Shown here: positions 1-7,612 of the stretch, in pieces
Position numbering within the stretch: position 1 is the first letter of the stretch
How the letters are laid out: the number at the start of each line of letters is the position of its first letter
Assembly (NCBI GenBank): GCA_009840595.1
Contig: VXNK01000154.1
Span: 3,643-39,146 of the forward strand
Reading direction: 5' to 3'
DNA from: Rhodospirillaceae bacterium
GTDB taxonomy: Bacteria > Pseudomonadota > Alphaproteobacteria > Bin65
Length of the DNA: 35,504 nucleotides
Translations under genes and position numbers: made by a program
Notes under the pieces: generated by a model
Told to the model about the DNA's origin: nothing
The model's database searches: none
The model's input: only the letters and a program-made list of their open reading frames with translations

Positions 1-1
1 G

Positions 2-253
2 TCGGACCGCGAGACCCTGCGCGGGCAGCTCAACACGCTGGAGTCGGACCGCGAGACCCTGCGCGGGCAGCTCAACACGCTGGAGTCGGACCGCGAGGCC
101 CTGCGCGGGCAACTCAACACGTTGGAGTCGGACCGTGAGGCCCTGCGTGGCCAGATCGGCGAACTGCGGACCGACCGGCAGGGCCTGCTCGTCAAGCTGG
201 ACACGCTGGAGAAGGACAGGCGGAGCCTGCTGCTGCGCATTGCAAGCCTGGAG
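2..253 (+). repeat. 42-bp tandem repeat encoding 14-residue coiled-coil units
   Basis: Units begin at 2, 44, 86 and 128 and encode variants of [14 protein letters not shown]. Units 1 and 2 are identical in protein sequence. Unit 3 has one change (T to A), and unit 4 diverges in its last four residues. Two more degenerate units follow at 170-211 and 212-253. Each 14-residue unit equals two heptads, so gain or loss of a unit keeps the coiled-coil register. The array begins at the window edge and probably extends upstream. Confidence 0.9.
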
Positions 254-2146
254 GAGGATGCCGACCGGGTGGCCCTGCAGCTTGCCGAGGCGCTCAAGGC
301 AGGCAAGGCGTCCGACGCCCGGGTCGCCGGCCTCGGCGAGCGGGTCGAGTCGCTCACGGGAGCGAAGGCGAGCCTCGAAACCCGGCTGGCGGAACGGGAG
401 GCCGAAAACCGGCGCCTCGCCATGCAACTGGCCGACGAAATCGTGGCGCGCCGGCAAAGCGAAACCGCGGCGTCCTCGGACGCGGCGAAAGCGGCATTGC
501 GTCAGGAAGACCTCACCGCGCGGATCGCCCGTCTCGAGGCCGACAACGCCGGGTTGCGCCAGCGGCTCGCCGATACCCTCGCGGCGCACGAGTCTGAGAC
601 GGCGCGCGGGGCGGCGCTGAGCGCCGACATCGAGAAACTGCGCGCCCGGCTGGCGGCCCGGCAACAGGGCGACGAGGCCGCGTCCGACGATGCGCAGACG
701 GCCGACCGGTTGAAGGCGCTGACCGGCCGGATCGCGCAGCTTGAAGCGGCCAATGCCGACTTGCGCCGGCAACTGGCCGGCGTCGTGGCGTCGCGCGAGG
801 ATGTCGAGAAACGCGCACAGGAACTGGCGAGAATCGGCAAGGAAGCCAGGGAGCGGGCGCAGGCGCTCGAAAGCGCCGGAAAGCAGGCTGCGGAAGCCGC
901 CGCCGCGAAGGCCGCGGCGCAGGCGGCCGAAAGTCAGGAACTGCGTTTCCGGCTGGCGGCGATAACCCGCCGGCTGGCTGCGATCGTGGAGGAAAACAAG
1001 CGGCTGGCGGCGCAGCTTGACGATGCCCTTGCCGCCCGGGAGGCGCTGAGCAACGAGGCTGACGAACTGGGCCGGGTGCGCGCCGGTCTGGACGAGCGGA
1101 TCAAGGCGCTGGTCAAACAGATTGCGCAGCTTGACGAAGAGAACAAGCGGCTGGTCCGGCAGCTCGAGGAAGAACGCCAGGGCGGCGCCGAAGCCGAGGC
1201 GCGGGTCGCCGACCTGACGGAACGGCAGGCGGCGCTGGAGCGGACGCGGGCAGAGCTTTCCCGCGAGCTATCGAAGCTCAGGGACCGGAATGCGCAACTG
1301 CGCGCCAATCTCGTAGCGGCGCTGCGCGACCGCGGTTCCCTGGGCAGGACGGCCGCGACGCTGCATGAACAGCAGGCCGACCTGATCGCGCGCCTGGATG
1401 CGGTCGAGAAAGAGCGCGAACAGTTGCGCAAGCGGCTGGCCGCGGCACAGAAGGAAGGCCGGGGACTGGGCGCGCAACTCGGCGCCGCCGACCGGCAGAT
1501 CGCGCAGATGCGCTCGGCGTCTGCGGCGCAGGCGCGCCAGGTGCTGCTGCTCAGCCAGCAGTTGATCGCCCTGCGCCGGCAGCTGCTGTCGATCCAGGAG
1601 GCGCTGGAAACGTCGGAGGCCCAGGGCAAGCAGCAGCAACTCAAAATCTCGGATCTCGACCGGCGGCTGAAGGCGGCGCTGGTCCGGGAGGTCAACGAAC
1701 TCAAGCAGTACAGGTCCGAGTTCTTCGGCGAACTGCGCAAGACGATCGGCGCGCGCGAGGACGTCAAGATCGTCGGCGACCGCTTCGTCTTCCCGTCGTC
1801 CGTGCTGTTCGCCACCAACCGGTGGAACCTGCAGGAGGGCGGCAGGGTCGAGCTGCGCAAGCTGGCGGCGACCCTGAAGGAACTGGCGAAGGGGATTCCG
1901 GACGATATCGACTGGATCCTGCGGGTCGACGGCCACACCGACGCCCGGCCCATCAGGGGCGGTTCGAACCTCGAACTCTCCGCCAGGCGTGCGATCGCGG
2001 TGGTGACCTTCCTGATCGGGGAGGGCATCCCGGCCGGGCGCCTGCTCGCCGCCGGCTTCGGCCCGCACCACCCGATCGATCCCGGCCGGACCGCGGAAGC
2101 CTACCAAAGGAACCGCCGGATCGAGATAAGACTGACCCAGCGGTAG
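2..2146 (+). CDS. Coiled-coil OmpA/MotB-family envelope protein (5' end outside window)
   Basis: The reading frame is open from base 2, so the true start lies upstream of the window. The protein has two parts. A very long, heptad-like, Ala/Glu/Arg/Leu-rich coiled coil fills roughly the first 550 visible residues. A C-terminal OmpA-like peptidoglycan-binding domain follows, seen as a VDGHTDARP segment, then NLELSARRA, and finally NRRIEIRL just before the stop. OmpA-like domains bind meso-diaminopimelate in peptidoglycan, so the protein probably anchors or spans the periplasm. No membrane segment is visible, but the N-terminus is missing. The first visible residues are 14-residue repeats encoded by near-identical 42-bp units. 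The architecture resembles the MotB-like, coiled-coil plus OmpA proteins of Alphaproteobacteria. The exact role is unknown. Confidence 0.85.
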   Translation, partial: SDRETLRGQLNTLESDRETLRGQLNTLESDREALRGQLNTLESDREALRGQIGELRTDRQGLLVKLDTLEKDRRSLLLRIASLEEDADRVALQLAEALKAGKASDARVAGLGERVESLTGAKASLETRLAEREAENRRLAMQLADEIVARRQSETAASSDAAKAALRQEDLTARIARLEADNAGLRQRLADTLAAHESETARGAALSADIEKLRARLAARQQGDEAASDDAQTADRLKALTGRIAQLEAANADLRRQLAGVVASREDVEKRAQELARIGKEARERAQALESAGKQAAEAAAAKAAAQAAESQELRFRLAAITRRLAAIVEENKRLAAQLDDALAAREALSNEADELGRVRAGLDERIKALVKQIAQLDEENKRLVRQLEEERQGGAEAEARVADLTERQAALERTRAELSRELSKLRDRNAQLRANLVAALRDRGSLGRTAATLHEQQADLIARLDAVEKEREQLRKRLAAAQKEGRGLGAQLGAADRQIAQMRSASAAQARQVLLLSQQLIALRRQLLSIQEALETSEAQGKQQQLKISDLDRRLKAALVREVNELKQYRSEFFGELRKTIGAREDVKIVGDRFVFPSSVLFATNRWNLQEGGRVELRKLAATLKELAKGIPDDIDWILRVDGHTDARPIRGGSNLELSARRAIAVVTFLIGEGIPAGRLLAAGFGPHHPIDPGRTAEAYQRNRRIEIRLTQR

Positions 2147-2215
2147 GGGTCCGGGCAGCGGGTTCGGATGCGGCGCGGCCCGCGCCGCCGCCACGCCCCT
2201 GCGCCGGTCTGCCGC

Positions 2216-2244
2216 TTGCTTCCGGCCGGGCCCGCAATCATATT
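2216..2244 (+). promoter_or_regulatory. Candidate sigma-70 promoter for rpmE
   Basis: A -35 like TTGCTT (2216-2221) and a -10 like CATATT (2239-2244) are separated by 17 nt. The predicted start, near 2251, would give a leader of about 25 nt before the rpmE ATG at 2277. The call is based only on sequence match. Confidence 0.4.
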
Positions 2245-2276
2245 CGCCGCCGCCGAACCTTCGCCGAGACCGAACG

Positions 2277-2495
2277 ATGAAGCAGGACATCCACCCCGAC
2301 TATCACGAGATCACCGTCGCGATGACGGACGGGACCGAGTTCAAGACCCGGTCGACCTGGGGTGCGGCCGGCGACCGCCTGAAGCTGGATATCGATCCGA
2401 CGTCCCATCCGGCCTGGACCGGCGTGCACCGGCTGGTCGATACCGGCGGCCAGCTCGCCAAGTTCAACAAGAAGTTCGAAGACTTCGGGCTCTAG
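2277..2495 (+). CDS. rpmE: Large-subunit ribosomal protein L31
   Basis: This 72-residue protein matches bacterial L31 along its whole length. It starts with [20 protein letters not shown], carries the RSTWG and [13 protein letters not shown] blocks, and ends in the [11 protein letters not shown] tail. L31 sits on the central protuberance of the 50S subunit and helps bridge the subunits. The zinc-binding cysteines of the C+ form are absent, so this is the zinc-independent (C-) form. The length is normal and the ATG at 2277 is the obvious start. It stands alone, with its own candidate promoter at 2216-2244, and no T-rich terminator is visible before the convergent MCE operon. Confidence 0.97.
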   Translation: MKQDIHPDYHEITVAMTDGTEFKTRSTWGAAGDRLKLDIDPTSHPAWTGVHRLVDTGGQLAKFNKKFEDFGL

Positions 2496-2587
2496 GCGGC
2501 CTCCGGCACGGCGCCGGTCGCCGGCGTGGCCGGCCCGCACCTGTCCGACGCGGCGGCGGCGCCTGGAAATAGGATCCTGCGCCGATC

Positions 2588-3265
2588 CTATCCGCCGGCC
2601 CGGCGCCGGCTTTCGCGGTGCATCCGGCGCAGAGACCATTCCACGACCCTGTTGAGGACCCCGCCGATCGCCGTATCGAATCCGGCGACGATGGCGTCGT
2701 TGCTTTCGCCCGCCAGAGGCGCCGACGCTTCGAAGGTCCTGGATGCGACGATATCCCGGTCGGTCCAGCGCACGAGGCGGACATGGATGCGGATGCGGAT
2801 GCGTGCCGGCGCGCCCTTGTACATTTCGGCGTGGAACTCGCGCAGGTCGGACTTGAGCAGATAATCCGTTCTCAGGCCGCTGCCCTGGCGCGCGACGCCG
2901 GCGATCCGGCTGGAATTGTCGAAGGATTCGACCAGCAGGGTCTGCAGCAGGTTGGTGGCAAGGTCCGTCCATTCCGATTCGACGAGATAGTCCAGCTTGG
3001 TCGGCTGCATCTTGACCGCGATCCGGCTGCTGCGCAGGCTCGCCGAGGCGGTCGGTGTCTCGACCAGCAGTTGCGCGCGAATCCGCGGCAGGTTTGCGGC
3101 GAAACCGCTGGCCGGCCGCAGCTCGTACAGTTGCGGCGGATTGCGGTCGGCGCCGGGGATTATCGAGGTGCAGCCGCCCAGGACCAGGCCGGCCAGGCCG
3201 GCGGCGCCCAGCAGCGGCAGCAAGCGAAACGGGCGGTAGCGCCGGGTGGATCGGGTGACGGTCAT
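2588..3265 (-). CDS. MCE-associated ABC-type transport auxiliary lipoprotein (PqiC-like)
   Basis: The 225-residue product has a basic N-terminus, a hydrophobic stretch (residues about 15-30) and a lipobox ending LGGC, so it should be a lipoprotein. The mature part fits the ABC transport auxiliary component family (PqiC/YmbA type). It shows a PQLYELRPASG start and a middle block that reads TKLDYLVESEWTDLATNLLQ. Family members are periplasmic, outer-membrane-anchored partners of MCE transporters. The start ATG (3265-3263) overlaps the stop of the upstream MCE gene in an ATGA arrangement, so translation is probably coupled. It is the last gene of the four-gene operon. The tail is rich in arginine. 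Confidence 0.85.
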   Translation of the reverse strand: MTVTRSTRRYRPFRLLPLLGAAGLAGLVLGGCTSIIPGADRNPPQLYELRPASGFAANLPRIRAQLLVETPTASASLRSSRIAVKMQPTKLDYLVESEWTDLATNLLQTLLVESFDNSSRIAGVARQGSGLRTDYLLKSDLREFHAEMYKGAPARIRIRIHVRLVRWTDRDIVASRTFEASAPLAGESNDAIVAGFDTAIGGVLNRVVEWSLRRMHRESRRRAGG

Positions 3266-4638
3266 CGGGCTCTCGGGTCCAGGCCGCCCTGGCGGCCGAA
3301 AAAGAAGCCGGACGGATCGCTCTCGATCCGCCGGACCAGGCGGTTGAGATCGCCCATCAGGCGGCGGCCCTCGGCGACGAACTGCGAGACGTCGTACAGA
3401 CCGGCGTTGAGGAACCGGGCGACCGGCCGGCGGTTTTCCTCCACGAGCCGGGAGATATCGCGGCTCATCTTGGAGAAGGCCTCCGCGCCTTCGTCGATCT
3501 TCGCCACGGTGTCGGCCATCTGCGACAGCGAGGTGCCCAGCTTTTCGATCGACGGGCGGATCTTTTCGGTCACTTCCCTGGTTTCGCGGGCAATTCTCTT
3601 GACGTCGTCGGCGGCCTTTTCCGCCGAACCGAGAATCCGGTCGACCCGTTGCCGGTTCGTGTCGTCGAGCACCTGCGACGCGCGATCCGTCAACTCGGTG
3701 GCGCTTCGGGAAAGGCCGGCCAGGTTGTCCAGGGTGTTCGGCAGTTCCCTGAACGTCGGCTCCAGTTCCTTCGCGCGTTTCTCGGCTTCGCGGACGAAGC
3801 GGCTGGCGTCTTCCGAGGCCTTTTCGACATTGTCGAGGATATTCTCCAGCCGCTTCCGGTTGCGATCGCTGAGCACGGTCTCCGCCCGGTCGGTCAGCCG
3901 GGCCGCCTTGTCGGCCAGCGTACGCACCGAACCGATGGCGCCCGACAGTTCCTTTGCCGCCGGGCGCAGGTCTCCGGCCACGGCGCGGGCTTCTTTCGCG
4001 AAAGCGCGGGCTTCGGCCGAAAATGCAGCGAACTCTCCGGCCGCCTTGTCGAGCGACCGGACGATGGCGCCGATCCCCTTTCCCTCTGGCCCGCCGAAGG
4101 CGGTCTCCAGCCGGTCGACCGCGACAGTTGCGCGCTCGGCGAGCGTACGGAAGGCCACGACGGCTCTCGGCACCTCCTCGATCAGCCGTTGCAGGTTGGT
4201 CGGCGTACCGGGGATGCGCCGCGCGCGCTGCGCCGGGGACATCGCGCCGGCGGCGATGGGCCGGGAATCGGGCCGGCGCGCGGACGGCGCCGGCCGCTTG
4301 AGCTGGATAAAGGGGATACCTGTCAGGCCCTGCTGCTCCAGCGCCGCTTCGAAATCCGGATAGATCTGCGCCTCCGGAATCACGACGATACCGACCAGCA
4401 CACGTTCCGGATTGTCCGGATCGAGCCGGATATTCTGTACCGTGCCGACCGGAATGCCGCGGTAGCGTACGACCGCGCCGTTGTTCAGGCCGGTGACGTC
4501 CTGGCGGAACTCGACCGTCAGCGGAATCCCGCCGGCGCGGCCGCCGCTGCCGCTCACCCACAACAGGAAGACGACTCCGGCAGCGATCAGGCCGAGCACG
4601 AAAGCGCCCAGAAGCACATAACTCGCTCTGGTTTCCAC
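3262..4638 (-). CDS. mlaD: MCE-family (MlaD-like) substrate-binding protein with a long helical tail
   Basis: The 458-residue protein starts with a single membrane anchor (ASYVLLGAFVLGLIAAGVVF, residues about 5-24). One MCE domain follows (about 37-115), with VTGLNNGAVVRYRGIPVG and LTGIPFIQL blocks. MCE proteins form hexameric rings on the periplasmic side of the permease and channel lipids between membranes. The remaining 300 or so residues are predicted long helices. They contain an internal duplication: a DRNRKRLENILDNVEKA segment and a DTNRQRVDRILGSAEKA segment lie about 75 residues apart. This tail is far longer than that of E. coli MlaD (about 183 residues) and fits a needle or tunnel-type MCE protein. 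The gene lies 22 nt after the ATPase gene and overlaps the lipoprotein gene by 4 nt. Confidence 0.92.
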   Translation of the reverse strand: METRASYVLLGAFVLGLIAAGVVFLLWVSGSGGRAGGIPLTVEFRQDVTGLNNGAVVRYRGIPVGTVQNIRLDPDNPERVLVGIVVIPEAQIYPDFEAALEQQGLTGIPFIQLKRPAPSARRPDSRPIAAGAMSPAQRARRIPGTPTNLQRLIEEVPRAVVAFRTLAERATVAVDRLETAFGGPEGKGIGAIVRSLDKAAGEFAAFSAEARAFAKEARAVAGDLRPAAKELSGAIGSVRTLADKAARLTDRAETVLSDRNRKRLENILDNVEKASEDASRFVREAEKRAKELEPTFRELPNTLDNLAGLSRSATELTDRASQVLDDTNRQRVDRILGSAEKAADDVKRIARETREVTEKIRPSIEKLGTSLSQMADTVAKIDEGAEAFSKMSRDISRLVEENRRPVARFLNAGLYDVSQFVAEGRRLMGDLNRLVRRIESDPSGFFFGRQGGLDPRAR

Positions 4639-4660
4639 CGTTCCCGCCCTCCCTGTGCGG

Positions 4661-5461
4661 TCAGTGCCCGGAGCCGGCGGCGCTGTGCGCCGCCTGTGCG
4701 CGCGGCCCCCGGAAGTAGGCCTGGATCCAGGGATGCGGATCCTTCAGCAGCTCTTCCAGCGGCCCGACGCGGATTTTCCGGTCCACCAATACCGCGATTC
4801 GGTCGGTAACCGCGACCAATGAATTAATATCGTGTGTCACCATGAACACCGTAAGGCCCAGGCTCCGCTGCAATTCCCGGATCAGACGGTCGAAATCGGC
4901 GGCGCCGATCGGGTCCAGTCCGGCGGTCGGTTCGTCCAGGAAGACGATCTCGGGATCGAGCGCGAGGGCCCGCGCGAGGCCGGCGCGCGTGCGCATGCCG
5001 CCGGACAGCTGCGCCGGCATCCTGTCCGCCGCATCCTGGGGCAGGCCGGCCATGTCGATCTTCTGGCGCGCCAGCCGGTCGATCTGCGCCGGCGCCAGAC
5101 CGGTGTGCAGCTTCAGCACCAGGGCGATATTCTCCGCCACCGTCAGGCCGCTAAACAGGGCGCCGTTCTGGAACAGCACGCCGATCCGGGCCAGCAGCGC
5201 CTTGCGCGCGCGGCCGTGCAGCGCCGCCAGGGCCTGCCCGAGAACGCGGACTTCCCCGGCGCTCGGCCGGTTGAGGCCAATAATGCTGCGCATCAGCACC
5301 GTCTTGCCGCTGCCCGAGCTGCCGACGAGGCCCAGCACCTCGCCGGGCCGGACGTCGAGATCCAGGCCGTCGTGCAGCAGAATGTCGCCGAACCGGTTTT
5401 CCAGCCCGCGTACGCTGACGGCCGGTTGCGGTTTTTCCGCCGCGGTCGCCCGCCCGGTCAT
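4661..5461 (-). CDS. mlaF: ABC transporter ATPase of the MCE/Mla system
   Basis: A 266-residue ABC ATPase. Visible motifs are Walker A GSSGSGKTVL, signature LSGGMRTRAGLARALAL, Walker B EIVFLDEPTAGLD and the H-loop VTHDIN. Its closest style is MlaF/Ttg2A: a short single-domain ATPase encoded directly after an MlaE permease. It should power lipid transport across the inner membrane together with the permease and MCE protein. The start ATG (5461-5459) overlaps the permease stop by 4 nt (ATGA). Length is normal for the family and no key residue is missing. The direction of transport (import or export of phospholipid) cannot be read from sequence. Confidence 0.95.
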   Translation of the reverse strand: MTGRATAAEKPQPAVSVRGLENRFGDILLHDGLDLDVRPGEVLGLVGSSGSGKTVLMRSIIGLNRPSAGEVRVLGQALAALHGRARKALLARIGVLFQNGALFSGLTVAENIALVLKLHTGLAPAQIDRLARQKIDMAGLPQDAADRMPAQLSGGMRTRAGLARALALDPEIVFLDEPTAGLDPIGAADFDRLIRELQRSLGLTVFMVTHDINSLVAVTDRIAVLVDRKIRVGPLEELLKDPHPWIQAYFRGPRAQAAHSAAGSGH

Positions 5462-6606
5462 ATGTTCAGCCAGGACAGGGCCATGGCGAAGGCGGCGTCG
5501 ATGAGGATGACCGTAAAGATCGCCTCGACGACGGATGTCGTGGTCCGCCGGCCGACGCTGGCCGCGCTGCCGGTCACCTTGAAGCCCTCGAAACAGCCGA
5601 TGATCGCAATGGCGGCTGCAAAGAAGGGGGCCTTGGCGAGGCCGATCAGGAAGGCCGTCTCGTCGACCGCATTGGACAGCCGCTCCAGGAACAGCGGGAT
5701 GCCGATATCGAGCAGCGCGAGGCTGACGACGGCGCCGCCGGCCAGTGCGACCAGGTCGGCGTAGACGGTGAGCAGCGGCAGGGCAATGACGAGGGCCACG
5801 ATCCGCGGCACCACCAGCATCCCGACCGGATCGAGGCCGATCACGCGCATGGCGTCGATCTCCTCGTTGAGCGACATGGCGCCGATCTGGGCGGTGAAGG
5901 CGCTGCCGCTGCGCCCGGCGACCATGATGGCGGCGAACAGCACGCCCAGTTCGCGCAACACCGCGACGCCGACCATGTCGACCGTATAGATGCCGGCGCT
6001 GAACTTCTGCAGCTGCAGGGCGCCCATGAAGGCGACGACGACGCCGATCAGGAAAGCGAGCAGGCCGACGATCGGCAGGGCGTTGAGCCCCGTGGCCTGG
6101 AGATGGTGGAGCGTCGCCCGGCCGTCGAGCGTCCAGGGCCGGACGAACACCTTTGCGACCGCGCCGGTGCACTGGCCGAGAAAGCCGAGCAACTCCCAGA
6201 CCCGAAGGCCGACGCCGACGGTCCGCCAGCCGATCAGCGCAAGCTGGGCGCCCGCTCCGCCGGGCCGGCGGGTCCGGGACAGGTCGGCAGTCGCGGCTTC
6301 GGCGTCGGCGACGCGGCGCAGCAGGCCGCGAAAGCGCCTGTCGACGCCGGCGATGGCGTCCGGCGACGCCGCGGTGCGGATCAGCAGCTGGGCGCCGGCG
6401 CTGTCCAGTTCCGTCAGGCCGCTGGCGTCGACCTCCCGGACCGTCCGTCCGGCCAGACCGGCCCGCTCGAGCCGCCGCGACAGGCGGTCGACCTGGGCCA
6501 GCCGCCATACGCCGCCGACGCGCAGGCGATTATCGTCCTCCAGATCGAACCAGGCGGGCGGCCGGTCGCGGGAGGAGGAAGCGGAAGTTTCGGTCACGCT
6601 GCGCAT
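5458..6606 (-). CDS. mlaE: MlaE-family lipid ABC permease with N-terminal STAS-like domain
   Basis: The 382-residue protein has two parts. Residues about 25-105 form a soluble STAS-like domain, with DASGLTELDSAGAQLLI matching the conserved STAS helix region. Residues about 130-380 form an MlaE permease, with a FLIGVVVAFMGALQL membrane segment, the GRSGSAFTAQIGAM loop and an EIDAMRVIGLDPVGMLVVPR block. In E. coli the STAS protein MlaB is separate and stabilises the ATPase. Here it is fused to the permease, a common arrangement in Alphaproteobacteria. This is the first gene of the operon. The start at 6606 lies downstream of a 428-nt non-coding region holding palindromes that may act as operators. 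Confidence 0.93.
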   Translation of the reverse strand: MRSVTETSASSSRDRPPAWFDLEDDNRLRVGGVWRLAQVDRLSRRLERAGLAGRTVREVDASGLTELDSAGAQLLIRTAASPDAIAGVDRRFRGLLRRVADAEAATADLSRTRRPGGAGAQLALIGWRTVGVGLRVWELLGFLGQCTGAVAKVFVRPWTLDGRATLHHLQATGLNALPIVGLLAFLIGVVVAFMGALQLQKFSAGIYTVDMVGVAVLRELGVLFAAIMVAGRSGSAFTAQIGAMSLNEEIDAMRVIGLDPVGMLVVPRIVALVIALPLLTVYADLVALAGGAVVSLALLDIGIPLFLERLSNAVDETAFLIGLAKAPFFAAAIAIIGCFEGFKVTGSAASVGRRTTTSVVEAIFTVILIDAAFAMALSWLNI

Positions 6607-6698
6607 CCGGCTCGCGGTACATCAGGCGACAATATCGCGGACGCCGCCACGCCCGAAAGGGTCATTTCGGGCCGGTCCGGACGCACACATGCAATTTT

Positions 6699-6707
6699 TG
6701 CATTGCA
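6699..6707. promoter_or_regulatory. Palindromic site TGCATTGCA, distal copy
   Basis: TGCATTGCA is a 4+1+4 inverted repeat. It repeats exactly at 6774-6782, 75 bp away, which is close to seven helical turns. It lies about 93 bp upstream of the mlaE start. It could be one half of a repressor-binding pair, but the regulator is unknown. Confidence 0.35.
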
Positions 6708-6770
6708 GCAATGCTCATTCGTCCGCAGGAAAGATTATTGCTAATATATTGAATTTTAATGCCTAAAATT

Positions 6771-6785
6771 TTTTGCATTGCAAAA
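6771..6785. promoter_or_regulatory. Palindrome TTTTGCATTGCAAAA, candidate operator
   Basis: This is a perfect 7+1+7 inverted repeat (TTTTGCA, T, TGCAAAA). It ends 6 nt before the -35 element of the candidate small-RNA promoter (6792-6820) and lies about 165 bp upstream of mlaE. It shares its TGCATTGCA core with the site at 6699-6707. The symmetry suggests a dimeric transcription factor. No regulator gene is next to it. Confidence 0.4.
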
Positions 6786-6791
6786 TTTCGC

Positions 6792-6820
6792 TTGAAATTG
6801 CGCGGTGCGATTGGCATATT
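6792..6820 (+). promoter_or_regulatory. Candidate promoter for the small RNA at 6827
   Basis: TTGAAA (6792-6797) and CATATT (6815-6820) are separated by 17 nt. The -10 sequence is the same as in the candidate rpmE promoter. Transcription would start near 6827 and meet a terminator at 6903-6935. Confidence 0.4.
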
Positions 6821-6826
6821 GGGACA

Positions 6827-6935
6827 GCGGCTCACGCCCGTGCCGGCGATCGATTCGCCGGCGCCTGTCGCGATGTTTGTCTTGGGCGTTTCCTCCCTAA
6901 ACTTGGGCCGTGCCACCGCACGGCCCAATTTTCTT
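6827..6935 (+). ncRNA. Candidate trans-acting small RNA, about 109 nt
   Basis: A promoter-like pair upstream and an intrinsic terminator downstream delimit a short transcript with no convincing coding frame. The 5' part can form a hairpin of GCCGGCGA (6842-6849) with TCGCCGGC (6855-6862). An apparently unpaired stretch, TTTCCTCCCT (6889-6898), follows. It is complementary to Shine-Dalgarno sequences, like the CCUCC loops of many alphaproteobacterial small RNAs. The 3' end is the terminator hairpin plus T-tract. The whole lies in a gap between minus-strand genes, so nothing else explains a plus-strand terminator here. Expression is not shown by sequence. Confidence 0.4.
6903..6935 (+). terminator. 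Intrinsic terminator hairpin
   Basis: The perfect 10-bp stem TTGGGCCGTG (6903-6912) and CACGGCCCAA (6919-6928) encloses a 6-nt loop. TTTTCTT (6929-6935) follows on the plus strand. On the minus strand the stem is followed only by GTTTAGG, so it could also weakly end the acetyltransferase transcript. Confidence 0.7.
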
Positions 6936-7011
6936 GGCCCAGTCGTTCGGGGCCCAGTCGTTCGGGGCCCAGTCGTTCGGGGCCCGGTCGTTCGGGGGCC
7001 CGGTCGTTCGG
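6936..7011. repeat. Five 15-bp tandem repeats, GGCCCAGTCGTTCGG
   Basis: Copies lie at 6936-6950, 6951-6965, 6966-6980, 6981-6995 and 6997-7011. The first three are identical. The last two share one A-to-G change, and a single extra G (6996) separates copies four and five. The array starts right after the terminator T-tract and ends about 23 bp from the acetyltransferase stop. The unit length is a multiple of three, but no gene is evident here. Confidence 0.9.
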
Positions 7012-7034
7012 GGACCCGGCGCTGTTGCCGCGGG

Positions 7035-7583
7035 TCAGGACTCGCCGGGCAGGCGGGTGTCGCCGGGGCCGAGCGGGCGCTGCATCAGAACCGCATCGAC
7101 CCACCGGCCGAGCTTGAAGCCGACCGACGGCAGCGTGCCGGCCCGGCGGAAGCCGGCCTTCTCGTGCAGACGGATCGACGCCAGGTTGGCCGAATCGCCG
7201 ATCACCGCCAACATCTGCCGGTAGCCGAGCGCCGTGCAGCGTGCGACCACGGCGTCGAGCAGGGCGAGACCGATGCCCCGCCGTCCGTAACCGGGCGACA
7301 CATAGATCGAATCCTCGACGGTATAGCGATAGCCGACCCGCGTCCGGTAGAGCGCGGCATAGGCATAGCCTGCGACTGCGCCGTCGAGTTCGGCGACGTA
7401 ATAGGGCAGGCCGGCCTCCCGGATGGCGCGGCGCCGGGCGTCCATTTCGCCCGGCGAGGGCGGTTCGACCTCGAACGAAGCCAGCCCGTGCAGCACATGG
7501 CCGCGATAGATGCCGGCGATCGCCGCCATGTCCGCCGCGGCCGCGTCGCGGATGGTCAGGCCGGGTACGGTCGGCGCGTTCAA
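7035..7583 (-). CDS. GNAT acetyltransferase, phosphinothricin N-acetyltransferase family
   Basis: The 182-residue product matches the PAT/MddA group of GNAT enzymes. These transfer acetyl from acetyl-CoA to phosphinothricin, methionine sulfoximine or similar amino-acid analogues. Visible blocks include TIRDAAAADMAAIAGIYRG near the start and FEVEPPSPGEM. The YRTRVGYRYTVEDSIYV block precedes the acetyl-CoA loop GYGRRGIG. The end carries AVIGDSANLASIRLHEKAGF and VGFKLGRWVDAVLMQRPLG. No ATG fits. The TTG at 7583 is my best start, placed 29 nt after the stop of the N-formylglutamate amidohydrolase gene, and a slightly longer start is possible. It is probably co-transcribed with that upstream gene. 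The true substrate is not evident. Confidence 0.88.
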   Translation of the reverse strand: MNAPTVPGLTIRDAAAADMAAIAGIYRGHVLHGLASFEVEPPSPGEMDARRRAIREAGLPYYVAELDGAVAGYAYAALYRTRVGYRYTVEDSIYVSPGYGRRGIGLALLDAVVARCTALGYRQMLAVIGDSANLASIRLHEKAGFRRAGTLPSVGFKLGRWVDAVLMQRPLGPGDTRLPGES

Positions 7584-7612
7584 GAGCCTGCCGCTTCCGC
7601 CCGCCTTCGCGA

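Larger units (their letters stand above)
6607..7034. other. Non-coding gap with AT-rich core, palindromes, small-RNA candidate and repeats
   Basis: This gap separates two minus-strand genes: mlaE, starting at 6606, and the acetyltransferase, ending at 7035. From about 6690 to 6800 the base composition turns markedly AT-rich compared with the flanks. It contains two TGCATTGCA sites, a plus-strand promoter-like pair, a hairpin terminator and five 15-bp repeats, each listed separately. No convincing coding frame is seen in it. Confidence 0.7.

Noticed and set aside
6662..6928. 88-codon minus-strand frame in the AT-rich gap
   Set aside because: No family resemblance; it covers the palindromes and terminator and contains no domain-like pattern. 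The non-coding reading explains the region better.
6936..7011. CRISPR array
   Set aside because: The 15-bp units are directly adjacent with no spacers. No cas gene is in the window.
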